Source: Rhizocola hellebori (lineage in GTDB: Bacteria; Actinomycetota; Actinomycetes; Mycobacteriales; Micromonosporaceae). Taken from it: a DNA stretch of 64,000 nucleotides. The notes below the pieces were generated by a model. It saw only the letters and a list, made by a program, of their open reading frames with translations. It had not been told where the DNA came from and made no database searches. The stretch is from contig NZ_BONY01000016.1 in NCBI RefSeq assembly GCF_016862955.1, forward strand, positions 1-64,000. The letters are read 5' to 3'. Within the stretch, counting starts at the first letter, position 1; the number at the start of each line of letters is the position of its first letter. Of this stretch, positions 18,132 to 27,074 are shown in pieces. The position numbers and the translations under genes are program-made.

Positions 18132-18227
18132 TCACTGGCCGTAAAGCTCGCGCAGCGCCGCCTCGATCTGAGCGACCTCGGTCAGCCGGTCGCTGTAGCG
18201 CTGAGTTTGTGCGGGTTGGGGGAGCAC
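18132..18227 (-). pseudogene. Possible C-terminal gene remnant
   Basis: On the minus strand, GTG 18227 opens a 31-residue frame ending RLTEVAQIEAALRELYGQ and TGA. This amphipathic helical end looks like protein sequence rather than random DNA, and the frame stays open further upstream (about to 18360) but with Pro/Ala-rich content. It may be a decayed or very short gene. No family is recognised. Confidence 0.3.
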
Positions 18228-18318
18228 GGGCGGGGAAGGGAAGGCCGTTAAGGCCTGACCGGTGCGCGCGGGAGCATTCGGGCAGGGACCACGACGGGCG
18301 GGCGTAAGGGAAAATAGT

Positions 18319-18347
18319 GGGAGGCCGCGCCAAAAGCACGGCCTCCC
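18319..18347 (-). terminator. Terminator hairpin downstream of fadD
   Basis: GGGAGGCCG at 18319-18327 pairs perfectly with CGGCCTCCC at 18339-18347 (11-base loop). Read on the minus strand it lies 15 bases after the fadD stop and is followed by CACTATTTTCCC, a modest T-run. A good rho-independent-type terminator for fadD. Confidence 0.7.
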
Positions 18348-18361
18348 AAGGAAAGCGGGGT

Positions 18362-20200
18362 TTAGATCTCGGCGAGCGAGCCTTCGTACATCTTCTCGAT
18401 GTCGCCGGCGAAGTTCTGTTCCACGCTGCGGCGCTTGAGCTTCATCGACGGCGTGATCTCGCCGTCTTCGATGGTCAGGTCGCGGGGCAGGATGGTGAAC
18501 TTCTTGATGGTCTCCCAGCGGTTGAGCTTGCTGTTGAGTTCCTTGATGTAACCGGCGACCAGCTCCTGGGCCTCGGGAGAGGCGACGATTTCGGCGTAGG
18601 GCTTGCCTGCCAGCGGGGTGCCTGCGGCCCAGCCGGCGATGCCTTCGGCGTCGAGCGTCACGAGCATCGTGCAGTAGTTGCGCGAGTGGCCGATGACGAG
18701 GGCCTGTGAGGTGTAGGGGTTGATGGACTTGAACAGGCCCTCGATGTGGCTGGGGGCGATGTACTTGCCGCCGGAGGTCTTGACGAGATCCTTCTTGCGG
18801 TCGGTGATCCGCAGGAAGCCCTTGGCGTCAAGCTCGCCGATGTCGCCGGTACGGAACCAGCGGTCGTCGGTGAACACGGCGGCGGTCTCGTCGGCCAGGT
18901 TGTGGTAGCCGCGCATGACGGGCTTGCCGCGCAACAGGATCTCGCCGTCCTCGTCGATTTTGGCTTCGAGGTCGCCGAGGGCCTGGCCCACGGTGCCGAT
19001 CCGCAGCGAGTCGGGGCGGTTGACGAAGTTGCCGGCGCTGGTCTCGGTGAGGCCGTAGCCCTCGCTGATGGGCAGCCCGGCGGCGGCGAAGAACTCCGCG
19101 ATCGGCACGCTCAACGCGGCGGAGCCGGAGACCATGTACCGGATGTTGCCGCCCAGCCGCGCGTGCAGCTTGCTGAAAACGAGCTTGTGCGCCAAGCCGT
19201 TCTTGAACTTGAGGCCGCCCGGGATGGACTTGCCGGCCTGCTCGAGCGCGACGCGCTGCTTGCCCACGCGCACAGCCCAAGCGAAGATCTTCGCCTTCGC
19301 CCCGCCGGCCGACTGGGCCTGGGTGACCACGCGGTTGTAGACCTTCTCGAAGATGCGCGGTGCGGCACACATCAGGGTGGGCTTGATGATGCCCAGGTTG
19401 TCGATGATCTTGTCGACCCGACCGTCCACATAGGTCGGTACTCCGACGTGGATGATGCCGCAGATCAGCGTCTTGCCGAAGGAGTGCGACAGCGGCAGCC
19501 ACAGGAACTGAAGGTCGCTGGGGATGAGCACCCCGATCGCGCCCTGGGCCACGCCCTGCCAGCACCATCCGCCGTGCAGCAGCTCGACGCCCTTGGGGCG
19601 TCCGGTGGTGCCCGAGGTGTAGATGAGGGTGGCCAGGTCGTCCTGGCCGATGGTCTCCACGATGCTCTCGATCAGGCCCGGCTGCGCGGCGAGCGCCTCG
19701 GCGCCGGCCTTCTCCAGCTCGGCGAGAGTCATCTGCGGAATGACCGCGTTCTGGTTCACCTCGCCATCGATGATCACGATGTGGGTGAGCCCCGGGCACG
19801 AGGCGGCGTCCATCTTCCCGGCCTGGGCCGGGTTCTCGGCGATCAGCACCTTCGAACCCGAGTCGGCCACGATGAAGCAGGCGTCCTCCGGCTCGGTCGT
19901 CGGATAGACGGTCGTGGTGGCCCCACCGGCGCACATGACGCCGAGGTCTGCCACCACCCAGTCGAGCCGGGTGTTCGCCAGGATGGCGACCCTGTCCTCT
20001 TTGCCAACGCCCAGGGTGGTGAGGCCGGCCGCGATGGCTTTGGCGCGTGCTCCGATCTGCGCCCACGTGTACCAGACCGGGGCGTCATTCGCATCGGGGC
20101 CGCCGAAGGCGTGCGAATCAGGCGTCGCTGCGACGCGCTTCAGGAACATCTCCGGGATGGAGCGGTACGGCACTTCAAGGGTCATCTGCGGATCGCCCAT
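18362..20200 (-). CDS. fadD15: Long-chain fatty-acid-CoA ligase (FadD15-like AMP-forming synthetase)
   Basis: Activates fatty acids to acyl-CoA through an acyl-AMP. The 612 aa protein has the P-loop LIYTSGTTGRPKGVELLHGG (key part YTSGTTGRPKG), the A5 motif SEGYGLTETSAGNF, the A7 motif WFRTGDIGELDAKGFLRITD and the C-terminal KTSGGKYIAPSHIE with the expected Lys residues. Its layout matches the FadD15 type (C-terminal TPSMKLKRR ending). Mycobacterial fadD15 (Rv2187) lies near aroG/pknL as well. The start ATG 20200 (MGDPQM) or ATG 20185 cannot be separated with certainty. It ends at a clear terminator. Confidence 0.92.
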   Translation of the reverse strand: MGDPQMTLEVPYRSIPEMFLKRVAATPDSHAFGGPDANDAPVWYTWAQIGARAKAIAAGLTTLGVGKEDRVAILANTRLDWVVADLGVMCAGGATTTVYPTTEPEDACFIVADSGSKVLIAENPAQAGKMDAASCPGLTHIVIIDGEVNQNAVIPQMTLAELEKAGAEALAAQPGLIESIVETIGQDDLATLIYTSGTTGRPKGVELLHGGWCWQGVAQGAIGVLIPSDLQFLWLPLSHSFGKTLICGIIHVGVPTYVDGRVDKIIDNLGIIKPTLMCAAPRIFEKVYNRVVTQAQSAGGAKAKIFAWAVRVGKQRVALEQAGKSIPGGLKFKNGLAHKLVFSKLHARLGGNIRYMVSGSAALSVPIAEFFAAAGLPISEGYGLTETSAGNFVNRPDSLRIGTVGQALGDLEAKIDEDGEILLRGKPVMRGYHNLADETAAVFTDDRWFRTGDIGELDAKGFLRITDRKKDLVKTSGGKYIAPSHIEGLFKSINPYTSQALVIGHSRNYCTMLVTLDAEGIAGWAAGTPLAGKPYAEIVASPEAQELVAGYIKELNSKLNRWETIKKFTILPRDLTIEDGEITPSMKLKRRSVEQNFAGDIEKMYEGSLAEI

Positions 20201-20232
20201 TTCTCGTAGGCAGCATCATCTGAACGTGACGC

Positions 20233-20255
20233 GGAACACGTTAATGCAGTGTTAC
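20233..20255. promoter_or_regulatory. Candidate operator upstream of fadD
   Basis: GGAACAC at 20233-20239 and GTGTTACC at 20249-20256 form an inverted repeat (AACAC/GTGTT with flanking GG/CC) around an AT-richer centre. It lies 33-56 bases upstream of the fadD start. The size and position suit a TetR- or GntR-type fatty-acid regulator; the regulator is not identified. Confidence 0.35.
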
Positions 20256-20284
20256 CGAAGAGTACCCCCGGGGCAAGGGTCCGT

Positions 20285-20917
20285 TCAGATGCCCAGACGT
20301 GCCCGGTGCAGGCGTTCCACCAATTCGGCGGGGCCATCGAGCACCGCCTGTGACTGCGCCTGACGCCCGAAGAGGAACAGCAGAAGCTCGCCGGGTGTGC
20401 CAGTTATTCGCACGGTCTGCTCGCCGCCGGCCCCGCCGCGGACCGCGCCGAAGCCCGGCGCCTCGACATGGATGACCGCTTTGAACTTGCGCAACACGAG
20501 TCTGCTTCTGCGCCGGACCTGGGTGAACAGGGCACGCTGATGGGTGGAGGGCAGGTCGCGGGGCTCCCATCCGGGGCGGGCGCGCCGCACGTCCTCGTGG
20601 TGAATGAACATCTCGGCGAGGTTGACCGCCTCGTCCAGCATGGGATTGGCGAGGAGACTCCACCATGGCGGATTACGCAGATCGCGCAGCAACTGACCGT
20701 AGGGCTTGCCCGCGATCTCCGCCTGGACGCGCGCTGTGCGGTCGGCGAATCGTTTGATGACGATCCCGGCGCCGGCGTCCACGCGGCGTTCTCTCAGCAG
20801 CAGGTGTGCGGCCAGGTCCCGGGTGGTCCAGGTGCCGCAAAGGGTTGGTGCGTCTGGGCCCACCTCCTCCATAAGGCTGACCAGGGTGAGCCGTTCGGCA
20901 AAGGCGTACCGCGTCAT
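20285..20917 (-). CDS. TIGR03085-family protein (mycothiol-dependent/DinB-like fold)
   Basis: A 210 aa actinobacterial protein related to the maleylpyruvate-isomerase N-terminal, DinB-like metal-binding fold. It begins MTRYAFAERLTLVSLMEEVGPDAPTLCGTWTTRDLAAHLLLRE; within this the CGTWTTRDLAAHLL stretch is the family mark and holds the first His. The second metal region is NLAEMFIHHEDVRRA. The C-terminal half (VRITGTPGELLLFLFGR) matches the family's end domain. Possibly a thiol-dependent transferase; substrate unknown. TAGGAT six bases before ATG 20917 suggests a leaderless start. Confidence 0.87.
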   Translation of the reverse strand: MTRYAFAERLTLVSLMEEVGPDAPTLCGTWTTRDLAAHLLLRERRVDAGAGIVIKRFADRTARVQAEIAGKPYGQLLRDLRNPPWWSLLANPMLDEAVNLAEMFIHHEDVRRARPGWEPRDLPSTHQRALFTQVRRRSRLVLRKFKAVIHVEAPGFGAVRGGAGGEQTVRITGTPGELLLFLFGRQAQSQAVLDGPAELVERLHRARLGI

Positions 20918-21042
20918 GGGGCGATCCTAGGTGCCCGGGCGTGTGTGATCACACCCACACTGGAATCCGGGTCGCTCAAACCGGCCGCCGTCGGTAAGGA
21001 TAGGAAGCCAAGCTAAGAACTTACTGGGGATGGCGGTCGCGA

Positions 21043-22884
21043 GTGGCTGAAGACGATAAACCCGAGATCACGGGGCGTGACGTGATCGCTCGCGGGGCGC
21101 GGGTGATGCTGCGAGCGATCCGTGATGAGCCCCGGATCTTCACTGTGGCCGTGCTGGGCAGCTGCCTGTTCGGCGCGCTGGTGATCGGGCAGGCCAAGGT
21201 CATCGGCTGGGTGGTCGGCGGCGTCGTGACAAAGGCGTACGACACCGGCGCTTTCGCCACGAGCACCATGGTGCTCGTCGCCGGGGTGCTCATCGCGATG
21301 GGCATGGGCCGGGTCATCGGCATCTTCGGGCGCCGGCTCGGCTCCGGATACATGATGTTCGCGCAGCAGGCCCGCTACCGCCGGATGGTCACGCGGCGCT
21401 ATCTCGAGCTGCCGCTGTCCTGGCACCAGAGGCACGCCACCGGAACGCTTCTCTCCAACGCCAACGCCGACGTGGAATCGGCATGGTTTCCCTTGGCCCC
21501 CTTGCCTTTTGCCGTGGGGACCGTGTTCATGCTGGCCGGTGCGCTGGTCGCGCTGCTGCTCACAGACTGGGCGCTGGCGCTGGTCGGGCTCGTGGTGTTC
21601 CCGATGCTGTTCGCCGTCAACGTGTTCTTCTCCCGCCGGATGGCCCCCCGCGTCTCCCTCGCCCAGCAGAAGCGCGCCGAAGTGAGCGCGATCGCGCACG
21701 AGAGTTTCGACGGGGCGCTGGTCGTCAAGACCATGGGTGGTGAGGAGCGGGAGACCGAGCGGTTCGCGTCGCGGGCCGCGGAGCTGCGTGACGCGCTGAT
21801 CCGGGTGGGCCGGCTGCGCGGGCTGTTCGATCCGCTGGTCGAGTCGCTGCCTTTCGTCGGCACGCTGGTGGCGATGGTGGTGGGCTCCTACCGGATGAAG
21901 GCCGGCGAGGTGAGCCTGGAAGAGCTGATCTTTGTGACCTTCCTCTTCACGGTGCTGGCATTCCCCGTCCGGGCCATCGGCTGGGTGCTGGGCGATTTGC
22001 CCCGCTCCGTCGCCGGCTGGGAGCGGGTGGAGAAGGTGCTCGACGCGACCGGCGAAATGCATTACGGGGCAAAGGACTTGCCCGGTTCCGAAGCGGCGTC
22101 GCTGAAATTCGAATCGGTGAACTTCTCCTACGAGCCGGATCAGCCGGTGTTGCACGAGGTGAGTTTCACCGTTCCGGCCGGGCGCACGGTGGCCCTGGTG
22201 GGGCCGACCGGTTCGGGCAAGTCGACGGTGGCGATGCTCGCGTCCCGGCTGGTGGATCCGGACAGCGGTCAGGTATCGGTGGACGGCACGCCGGTGCAGG
22301 ACCTTTCCTCGCCTGCCCTGGCTCGCGCGGTCGCGCTGGTACCACAGCTGGCCTTCGTCTTCGAAGACTCGGTGGAAGCCAACGTGGTGCTCGACCGGGA
22401 GCACGTGATGGACCGCCACTTCCGCAGCGCGCTGTCGACCGCTCAGGCCGACACCTTCGTGATGCGCTTGCCCGAGGGAGTCGACACGCTGCTCGGTGAG
22501 CGTGGCACCTCGCTGTCGGGCGGCCAGCGCCAGCGGCTCACGCTGGCCCGTGCCTTGGCCGGCAGCCCGCGTCTGCTGATCCTCGACGACGCGACGAGCG
22601 CGGTGGATCCGCGGATCGAGGCGCGCATCCTGTCGTCTTTGCGCACTTCAGCGGCGAGCACTTCGGTGCTGGTCGTAGCATATCGACGGGCAACGATTGC
22701 TCTGGCCGACGAAGTCATCTATATGGAGCATGGCCGGGTGCTGGCGCACGGCACCCACGAGCAACTGCTGTCCACAGTGGAGGGATACCGCAACCTAGTG
22801 ACCGCCTACGAAAAAGCCGACGCCGAAAGGGAACGCGAGCACGTCTACGACGAGGACGACGTGACATCAGGGGTGCCGGCGTGA
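21043..22884 (+). CDS. ABC exporter half-transporter, degenerate ATPase subunit
   Basis: A 613 aa type IV (exporter-fold) protein with six membrane helices in residues 1-330 and an ATPase domain after about 350. The Walker A LVGPTGSGKST (about 388-398) and signature LSGGQRQR are intact. However, the Walker B reads LLILDDATSAVD with Asp for the catalytic Glu, and the switch-loop His is Tyr (VVAYRRAT). These are the substitutions seen in the non-catalytic site of heterodimeric exporters. The next gene overlaps by four bases (GTGA) and supplies the complementary half. GTG 21043 is used. Substrate unknown. Confidence 0.93.
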   Translation: MAEDDKPEITGRDVIARGARVMLRAIRDEPRIFTVAVLGSCLFGALVIGQAKVIGWVVGGVVTKAYDTGAFATSTMVLVAGVLIAMGMGRVIGIFGRRLGSGYMMFAQQARYRRMVTRRYLELPLSWHQRHATGTLLSNANADVESAWFPLAPLPFAVGTVFMLAGALVALLLTDWALALVGLVVFPMLFAVNVFFSRRMAPRVSLAQQKRAEVSAIAHESFDGALVVKTMGGEERETERFASRAAELRDALIRVGRLRGLFDPLVESLPFVGTLVAMVVGSYRMKAGEVSLEELIFVTFLFTVLAFPVRAIGWVLGDLPRSVAGWERVEKVLDATGEMHYGAKDLPGSEAASLKFESVNFSYEPDQPVLHEVSFTVPAGRTVALVGPTGSGKSTVAMLASRLVDPDSGQVSVDGTPVQDLSSPALARAVALVPQLAFVFEDSVEANVVLDREHVMDRHFRSALSTAQADTFVMRLPEGVDTLLGERGTSLSGGQRQRLTLARALAGSPRLLILDDATSAVDPRIEARILSSLRTSAASTSVLVVAYRRATIALADEVIYMEHGRVLAHGTHEQLLSTVEGYRNLVTAYEKADAEREREHVYDEDDVTSGVPA

Positions 22885-24665
22885 CGACAGATGCTCTGGC
22901 CGATACCACTCCCGAACCGACGTGGCGCACGTTCCGGCGCGGCCTTTCCCTTTCCCCTGAGCTGAAGGTCGGCCTCGCCGGGACCCTCGCCTTCGCCATC
23001 GTCTCGATGGTCGGCCGGGCCATCGTGCCGGTCGCCATCCAGCTCGGCATCGACCGTGGTCTGCGCGTTCAGGGCGGTCCGAAGACCGAGGTGGTGCTGA
23101 CCGTGGCCCTGGTGACGGTCGCGCTGCTGACCATCACCACCACCTGTGGGTACCTGATGATCAGGCGGCTCTATCAGGTGAGCGAGACCGCGTTGGCCAA
23201 CATCCGGGTGCGCACGTTCCGCCACATCCACGATCTGTCGATGCTGCACCAGCAGTCGGAACGGCGCGGGGCGCTGGTGTCCCGGGTGACCAGCGATGTC
23301 GACACCATCACCCACTTCATCCAGTGGGGCGGGGTCATCCTGCTCATCAGCGGCGGCCAGCTCGTGGTCACCACCATCGTGATGTCGATCTATTCGTGGA
23401 AGCTGACCCTGGTCGTGCTGGTCGCCTTCCTGCCGGCCGTGATCGTCATCAAGACGTTCCAGAAGCAGCTCGCCCGCGCCTACGCGGAGACCCGCCACAA
23501 GATCGGCAACATGCTCGCCGTCGTCTCGGAAGCGGTCGTCGGTGCGCCGATCATCCGTTCCTACGGCGTGGCGGCCAGGACATCGGCCCGCCTGGACAAA
23601 AGCATCGACGAGTTCCGCCAGGCACAGCGCAAGGCGCTGTTCAAAAGCGTCATGAGCTTCTCCACCGGAGAGATCGCCGCCGCGCTGGCGCTGGCCGCGG
23701 TGGTCATCGTGGGGACGCGGCTTGGCATCGGGGGCGAGCTGACCATGGGTCAGCTCGTGGCGTTCCTGTTCCTGGTGACCCTGTTCATCCAGCCGGTACA
23801 GATCGCGACCGAGGTGCTCAACGAAGCGCAGAACGCCATCGCGGGCTGGCGCCGGGTGCTCGACGTGCTCGACATGCAGCCCGACGTTGCCGACCCGGCC
23901 GAAGAGGGCATCGACCTTCCCGAAGGCCCGCTTGACCTGCGTTTCGAGCATGTCAGCTTCCACTATCCGACCGGGCCGACCGTCCTGGACGACGTGCACC
24001 TGGAGATCCCGGCCAAGACCCGGGTGGCCGTGGTCGGCGAGACCGGCAGCGGGAAGACCACCTTCGCCAAACTGCTCACCCGGCTCATGGATCCGGCGCA
24101 GGGGGAGGTGCTCCTGTCCGGCGCGCCACTGCAGAAGGTTCGCTTCTCGTCGTTGCGCAGCCGGGTGGTCCTGGTGCCGCAGGACGGTTTCCTCTTCGAC
24201 GACACGGTGGCCGAGAATGTGCGCTTCGCCCGGCCGGGGATGACCGACGAGGAGCTGGAGCTGGCCTTCACCGAGCTCGGGTTGCTGGATTGGGTACAGG
24301 GGCTCAGCCACGGGTTCGAGACCAACGTCGGTGAGCGCGGCGAGGCGCTGAGCGTGGGGGAGCGCCAGCTCGTGGCGCTGGTGCGGGCCTATGTGGCCGA
24401 CCCCGACCTGCTGGTGCTCGACGAGGCGACCAGCTCGGTGGACCCGGCGACCGAGGTCCGTCTGCAAAGGACACTCGATGCGGTGACCCGGGGCCGGACA
24501 ACCGTGGCCATCGCGCACCGGCTGTCCACCGCGCAGGCGGCCGACGAGGTGATCGTGATGGACAAGGGTGTGGTGGTACAGCGAGGGCCCCACGACGAAC
24601 TCGTCGGGGACCCAGACTCGATTTACGGCCGCCTCTTCGCCAGCTGGCTGGAACAGACCCGCTAG
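22881..24665 (+). CDS. ABC exporter half-transporter, catalytic ATPase subunit
   Basis: A 594 aa partner of the preceding half-transporter. Six helices span residues about 20-315, then an ATPase domain with Walker [12 protein letters not shown] (about 383-393), canonical Walker [13 protein letters not shown] and switch His in AIAHRLST. Its signature is altered to LSVGERQ. Paired with the first subunit this gives one consensus site (this Walker A/B plus the partner's LSGGQ) and one degenerate site. Translation is coupled by the GTGA overlap. The 3' end overlaps the convergent rpsD by four bases. Confidence 0.94.
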   Translation: MTTDALADTTPEPTWRTFRRGLSLSPELKVGLAGTLAFAIVSMVGRAIVPVAIQLGIDRGLRVQGGPKTEVVLTVALVTVALLTITTTCGYLMIRRLYQVSETALANIRVRTFRHIHDLSMLHQQSERRGALVSRVTSDVDTITHFIQWGGVILLISGGQLVVTTIVMSIYSWKLTLVVLVAFLPAVIVIKTFQKQLARAYAETRHKIGNMLAVVSEAVVGAPIIRSYGVAARTSARLDKSIDEFRQAQRKALFKSVMSFSTGEIAAALALAAVVIVGTRLGIGGELTMGQLVAFLFLVTLFIQPVQIATEVLNEAQNAIAGWRRVLDVLDMQPDVADPAEEGIDLPEGPLDLRFEHVSFHYPTGPTVLDDVHLEIPAKTRVAVVGETGSGKTTFAKLLTRLMDPAQGEVLLSGAPLQKVRFSSLRSRVVLVPQDGFLFDDTVAENVRFARPGMTDEELELAFTELGLLDWVQGLSHGFETNVGERGEALSVGERQLVALVRAYVADPDLLVLDEATSSVDPATEVRLQRTLDAVTRGRTTVAIAHRLSTAQAADEVIVMDKGVVVQRGPHDELVGDPDSIYGRLFASWLEQTR

Positions 24666-25270
24666 CGGGAGTAGAACTCGACGACGAGCTGCTCGTCGCA
24701 GCGCACCGGGATCTCGCGCCGCTCCGGCTCGCGGACCAGCGTGGTTTTCAGCTCGGCCAGCGAGGTGGACAGGTAGGGGGCGCTCACGGAATTCGCGTGG
24801 GCGCCCGCGGCCGCCACGACGAAAGGGGTAAGGCTGCGGCTGCGTTCCCTTACCTCGATCACCGAGTAGGGCGTGACTCGATAGGACGGGATGTCGACCT
24901 TGCGGCCGTCGACCTGGATATGGCCGTGTCCGACCAGCTGCCGGGCCTGATAAATGGTGCGGGCGAAACCGGCCCGCAGCACAAGCGCGTCCAGCCGGCA
25001 TTCCAGCTCCACCACGAGCCGCTCACCGGTCTTGCCCTGGGCCTTCAGCGCGCGGGCGAAGACGCGCCGCAGCTGGGTTTCGCTGATGTTGTACTGGTGG
25101 CGCAGCCGCTGCTTTTCCAATAGCCGCACCGAATAGTCCGAGGGCTTCTTGCGTGAGCGACCGTGCACTCCGGGCGGGAACGGGCGTCGCTCGAAGTACT
25201 TCACGCACTTGGGTGTGAGCGGGATGCCCAGCGCTCGGGACAGCTTGGCCTTCGGGCGCGATTGGTTCAT
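24662..25270 (-). CDS. rpsD: 30S ribosomal protein S4, zinc-free type
   Basis: Primary 16S rRNA-binding protein of the small subunit. The 202 aa sequence begins [20 protein letters not shown], the NQSRPK-type S4 found outside the alpha operon in streptomycetes. The Zn-binding Cys cluster of other S4 proteins is absent (a single Cys in TPKCVKYFE and one near the end). The S4 RNA-binding core is clear: [22 protein letters not shown] and [23 protein letters not shown] precedes ATG 25270. It stands alone, divergent from a HugZ-like gene across a strong iron box, so expression may respond to iron. Whether a second S4 exists in the genome is not visible. Confidence 0.95.
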   Translation of the reverse strand: MNQSRPKAKLSRALGIPLTPKCVKYFERRPFPPGVHGRSRKKPSDYSVRLLEKQRLRHQYNISETQLRRVFARALKAQGKTGERLVVELECRLDALVLRAGFARTIYQARQLVGHGHIQVDGRKVDIPSYRVTPYSVIEVRERSRSLTPFVVAAAGAHANSVSAPYLSTSLAELKTTLVREPERREIPVRCDEQLVVEFYSR

Positions 25271-25293
25271 CTAGCCTCCTTTTCAGGTTTGAG

Positions 25294-25312
25294 TTAGGGT
25301 AGCCTAACCATA
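25294..25312. promoter_or_regulatory. Strong DtxR/IdeR-type iron box between rpsD and the HugZ-like gene
   Basis: TTAGGGTAGCCTAACCATA matches 16 of 19 positions of the iron-box consensus TTAGGTTAGCCTAACCTAA, including the whole central TAGCCTAACC. It is 24 bases upstream of rpsD (minus) and 20 bases upstream of the plus-strand gene, so a bound repressor could cover both promoters. Confidence 0.75.
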
Positions 25313-25331
25313 CTAGCGGAGGTAGTTGAGG

Positions 25332-25766
25332 ATGGACCACGCGAAGATCGCCAGAACGCTGGCCGCGAGCCGGATCCCGGGGACGGCTCGGGTGGCGTGG
25401 AGCCAAGGGCTGTTCCGAGTGCGCCACGCGCTCGATCGGGAAGGCCGCCCGCTGCTGCTGTGCCGCACCGGCGGCTCGCTCGACCTCGCGCTCGCGCCCT
25501 CGGACGTGGCGGTGGTCCTCACCGTGGCCGGGGAGGCCGGGCGGGTCTGGATTTCCGGATGGACACAGGCCCTCGACGGCCTGAGCGCCCGTGCGGCCGC
25601 GCTGGAGTTCGCACTCGCCAACCCGCTCAGCGACCTGCTCGACGTGGGCCGTGGGTTCTGCCTGCATCGCGTGGACGTGGCCGAAGTGCGCCTCGAGCAC
25701 GGTTGCGCGCTGACCGATGTCGATATCGACGACTATGTTTCGGCGGTCAGCGAGCCGGTCACGTAG
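25332..25766 (+). CDS. HugZ/DUF2470-like PPOX-fold protein (possible heme utilisation)
   Basis: A 144 aa protein resembling the C-terminal half of actinobacterial PPOX/HugZ-type proteins. It has the pattern GRPLLLCRTGGSLDLAL, then SDVAVVLTVAGE..GRVWISGW, and a C-terminal VDVAEVRLEHGCALTDVDIDDY, which recalls the DUF2470 helper domain of heme-degrading HugZ. The assignment is by pattern only. ATG 25332 sits behind GGAGG at ten bases; TTG 25326 is an alternative. An iron box lies directly upstream, consistent with an iron or heme role. Its 3' end overlaps the convergent TetR gene by 34 bases. Confidence 0.55.
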   Translation: MDHAKIARTLAASRIPGTARVAWSQGLFRVRHALDREGRPLLLCRTGGSLDLALAPSDVAVVLTVAGEAGRVWISGWTQALDGLSARAAALEFALANPLSDLLDVGRGFCLHRVDVAEVRLEHGCALTDVDIDDYVSAVSEPVT

Positions 25767-26335
25767 CGCTGGACATTCGGCCCGATCAGAGCCACCACCT
25801 GCTCGGAGGGCAAGGAGGCCAACGGTTCCAGCTTGATGATGTAGCGCATGATGGCCAACCCGGCGAGCTGGCTGGCTATCAGTGACACGCGCAGCGGCGC
25901 CTCCGCCGGATCGAGGTCGATCGCGGCGACGATCCGGCGCATGATCTGCGTGGTCAGGAACTCGCGCATCAGGCGCAGCGTCCAGTCGTTGCTCATCGCC
26001 GAGCGGATGATGGACGCCCCAACGGCGCCGGACGGCGAATCCCAGATCCTCACGAAGGCCGCCACCAGGCGATGGCCGACCTCGTCGCGCCCACCGGCCA
26101 CAATGTCGGGGATCTCAGTGGTGGGATCGATCGGGAACTGTATGGTCGCTCTGAAGAGTTCTTCCTTGGTACCGAAAAAGTGATGGATCATCGCCGGGTC
26201 GACCCCGGCGTCGGCCGCGATCGCCCGCACGGTCGTGGCATCGAACCCTTTGTCGGCAAAGAGCCGGCGGGCGGCCTCCAGAATGGAATCGCGGGTATCC
26301 GGGCTACCGCGCCGCCGGCCACTTCGTTTGATCAT
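25733..26335 (-). CDS. TetR-family transcriptional regulator
   Basis: A 200 aa repressor-like protein. The N-terminal HTH is clear (SILEAARRLFADKGFDATTV, AIAADAGVDPAMIHHFFGTK), followed by an alpha-helical ligand domain of the TetR_C type (AAFVRIWDSPSGAVGASIIRSA region). The frame opens at 26380, inside the permease gene, but MIKRSGRRRGS at 26335 is the natural start, eight bases after the permease stop. It is the last gene of an ATPase-permease-regulator operon whose promoter holds a perfect palindrome, the likely operator. Confidence 0.93.
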   Translation of the reverse strand: MIKRSGRRRGSPDTRDSILEAARRLFADKGFDATTVRAIAADAGVDPAMIHHFFGTKEELFRATIQFPIDPTTEIPDIVAGGRDEVGHRLVAAFVRIWDSPSGAVGASIIRSAMSNDWTLRLMREFLTTQIMRRIVAAIDLDPAEAPLRVSLIASQLAGLAIMRYIIKLEPLASLPSEQVVALIGPNVQRYVTGSLTAET

Positions 26336-26342
26336 CGAACTC

Positions 26343-27074
26343 TCATGGGGTGCGGCGGCGAAGCGTGCTCGCTGCGGCAATCAGCGCCACAATCACCGCT
26401 CCTCCAACGATGGCCAGGTCTCGCCACATGGTACTGGTCGGGTCGGCGAACTTGCCGACCTCGCTCAGCGCCTCCACCGAATAGGTCAGTGGCAACACGT
26501 CGCTGATGGCCTGCAGCCAGCCCGCCATCGACTCGCGGGCCACGAACAGTCCACATAGGAGGATCTGCGGCAGCACGACCACCGGCATGAACTGCACCGC
26601 CTGGAACTCCGTCTTGGCGAAGGCGCTGGCGAGCAGGCCCAGCGCCACCCCCAGCACGGCGTTGGCGGCCGCGATGAGAATGACGAAGCCCGGGCTGCCC
26701 TTCGTGTCCAGGTCAAGGAAGAGATAGGCGACCGCGCTGACGACCGAGGCCTGCACCGTGGCCGCCAGCCCGAAGGCGATGCCGTAGCCGAACAGCAGGT
26801 CGGTCTTGCGCAGCGGGGTGGTGAGCAGGCGCTCCAGCGTGCCGGTCGTGCGCTCGCGGAGCATGGCGATGCTGGTGATGAGGAACATGACGAGGAAGGG
26901 GAAGATCCCGAGCATCGTCAGCGCGAGCCGGTCGAAGAGCGGGCCGCTGTCCTTGAACATGTAGAAGAGCAGGGTCAGCAGCAGGCTGGGCACCACGACC
27001 AGCAACCCGACCGTTCGCTTGTCGTGGCGCAGTTGACGCAGAATCCGGCCGGTGGTGGCGGTAAGGGTTCTCAT
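26343..27074 (-). CDS. ABC-2-type transporter permease
   Basis: A 243 aa membrane subunit with six helices and the ABC-2 signature RERTTGTLERLLTTPLRKTDLLFGY (its core is ERTTGTLERLLTTP), followed by LGVALGLLASAFAKTEFQAVQFMP and LPQILLCGLF. Such pairs export drugs, lipids or antibiotics; the substrate is not indicated. Its ATG overlaps the ATPase stop by four bases (ATGA). Confidence 0.92.
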   Translation of the reverse strand: MRTLTATTGRILRQLRHDKRTVGLLVVVPSLLLTLLFYMFKDSGPLFDRLALTMLGIFPFLVMFLITSIAMLRERTTGTLERLLTTPLRKTDLLFGYGIAFGLAATVQASVVSAVAYLFLDLDTKGSPGFVILIAAANAVLGVALGLLASAFAKTEFQAVQFMPVVVLPQILLCGLFVARESMAGWLQAISDVLPLTYSVEALSEVGKFADPTSTMWRDLAIVGGAVIVALIAAASTLRRRTP

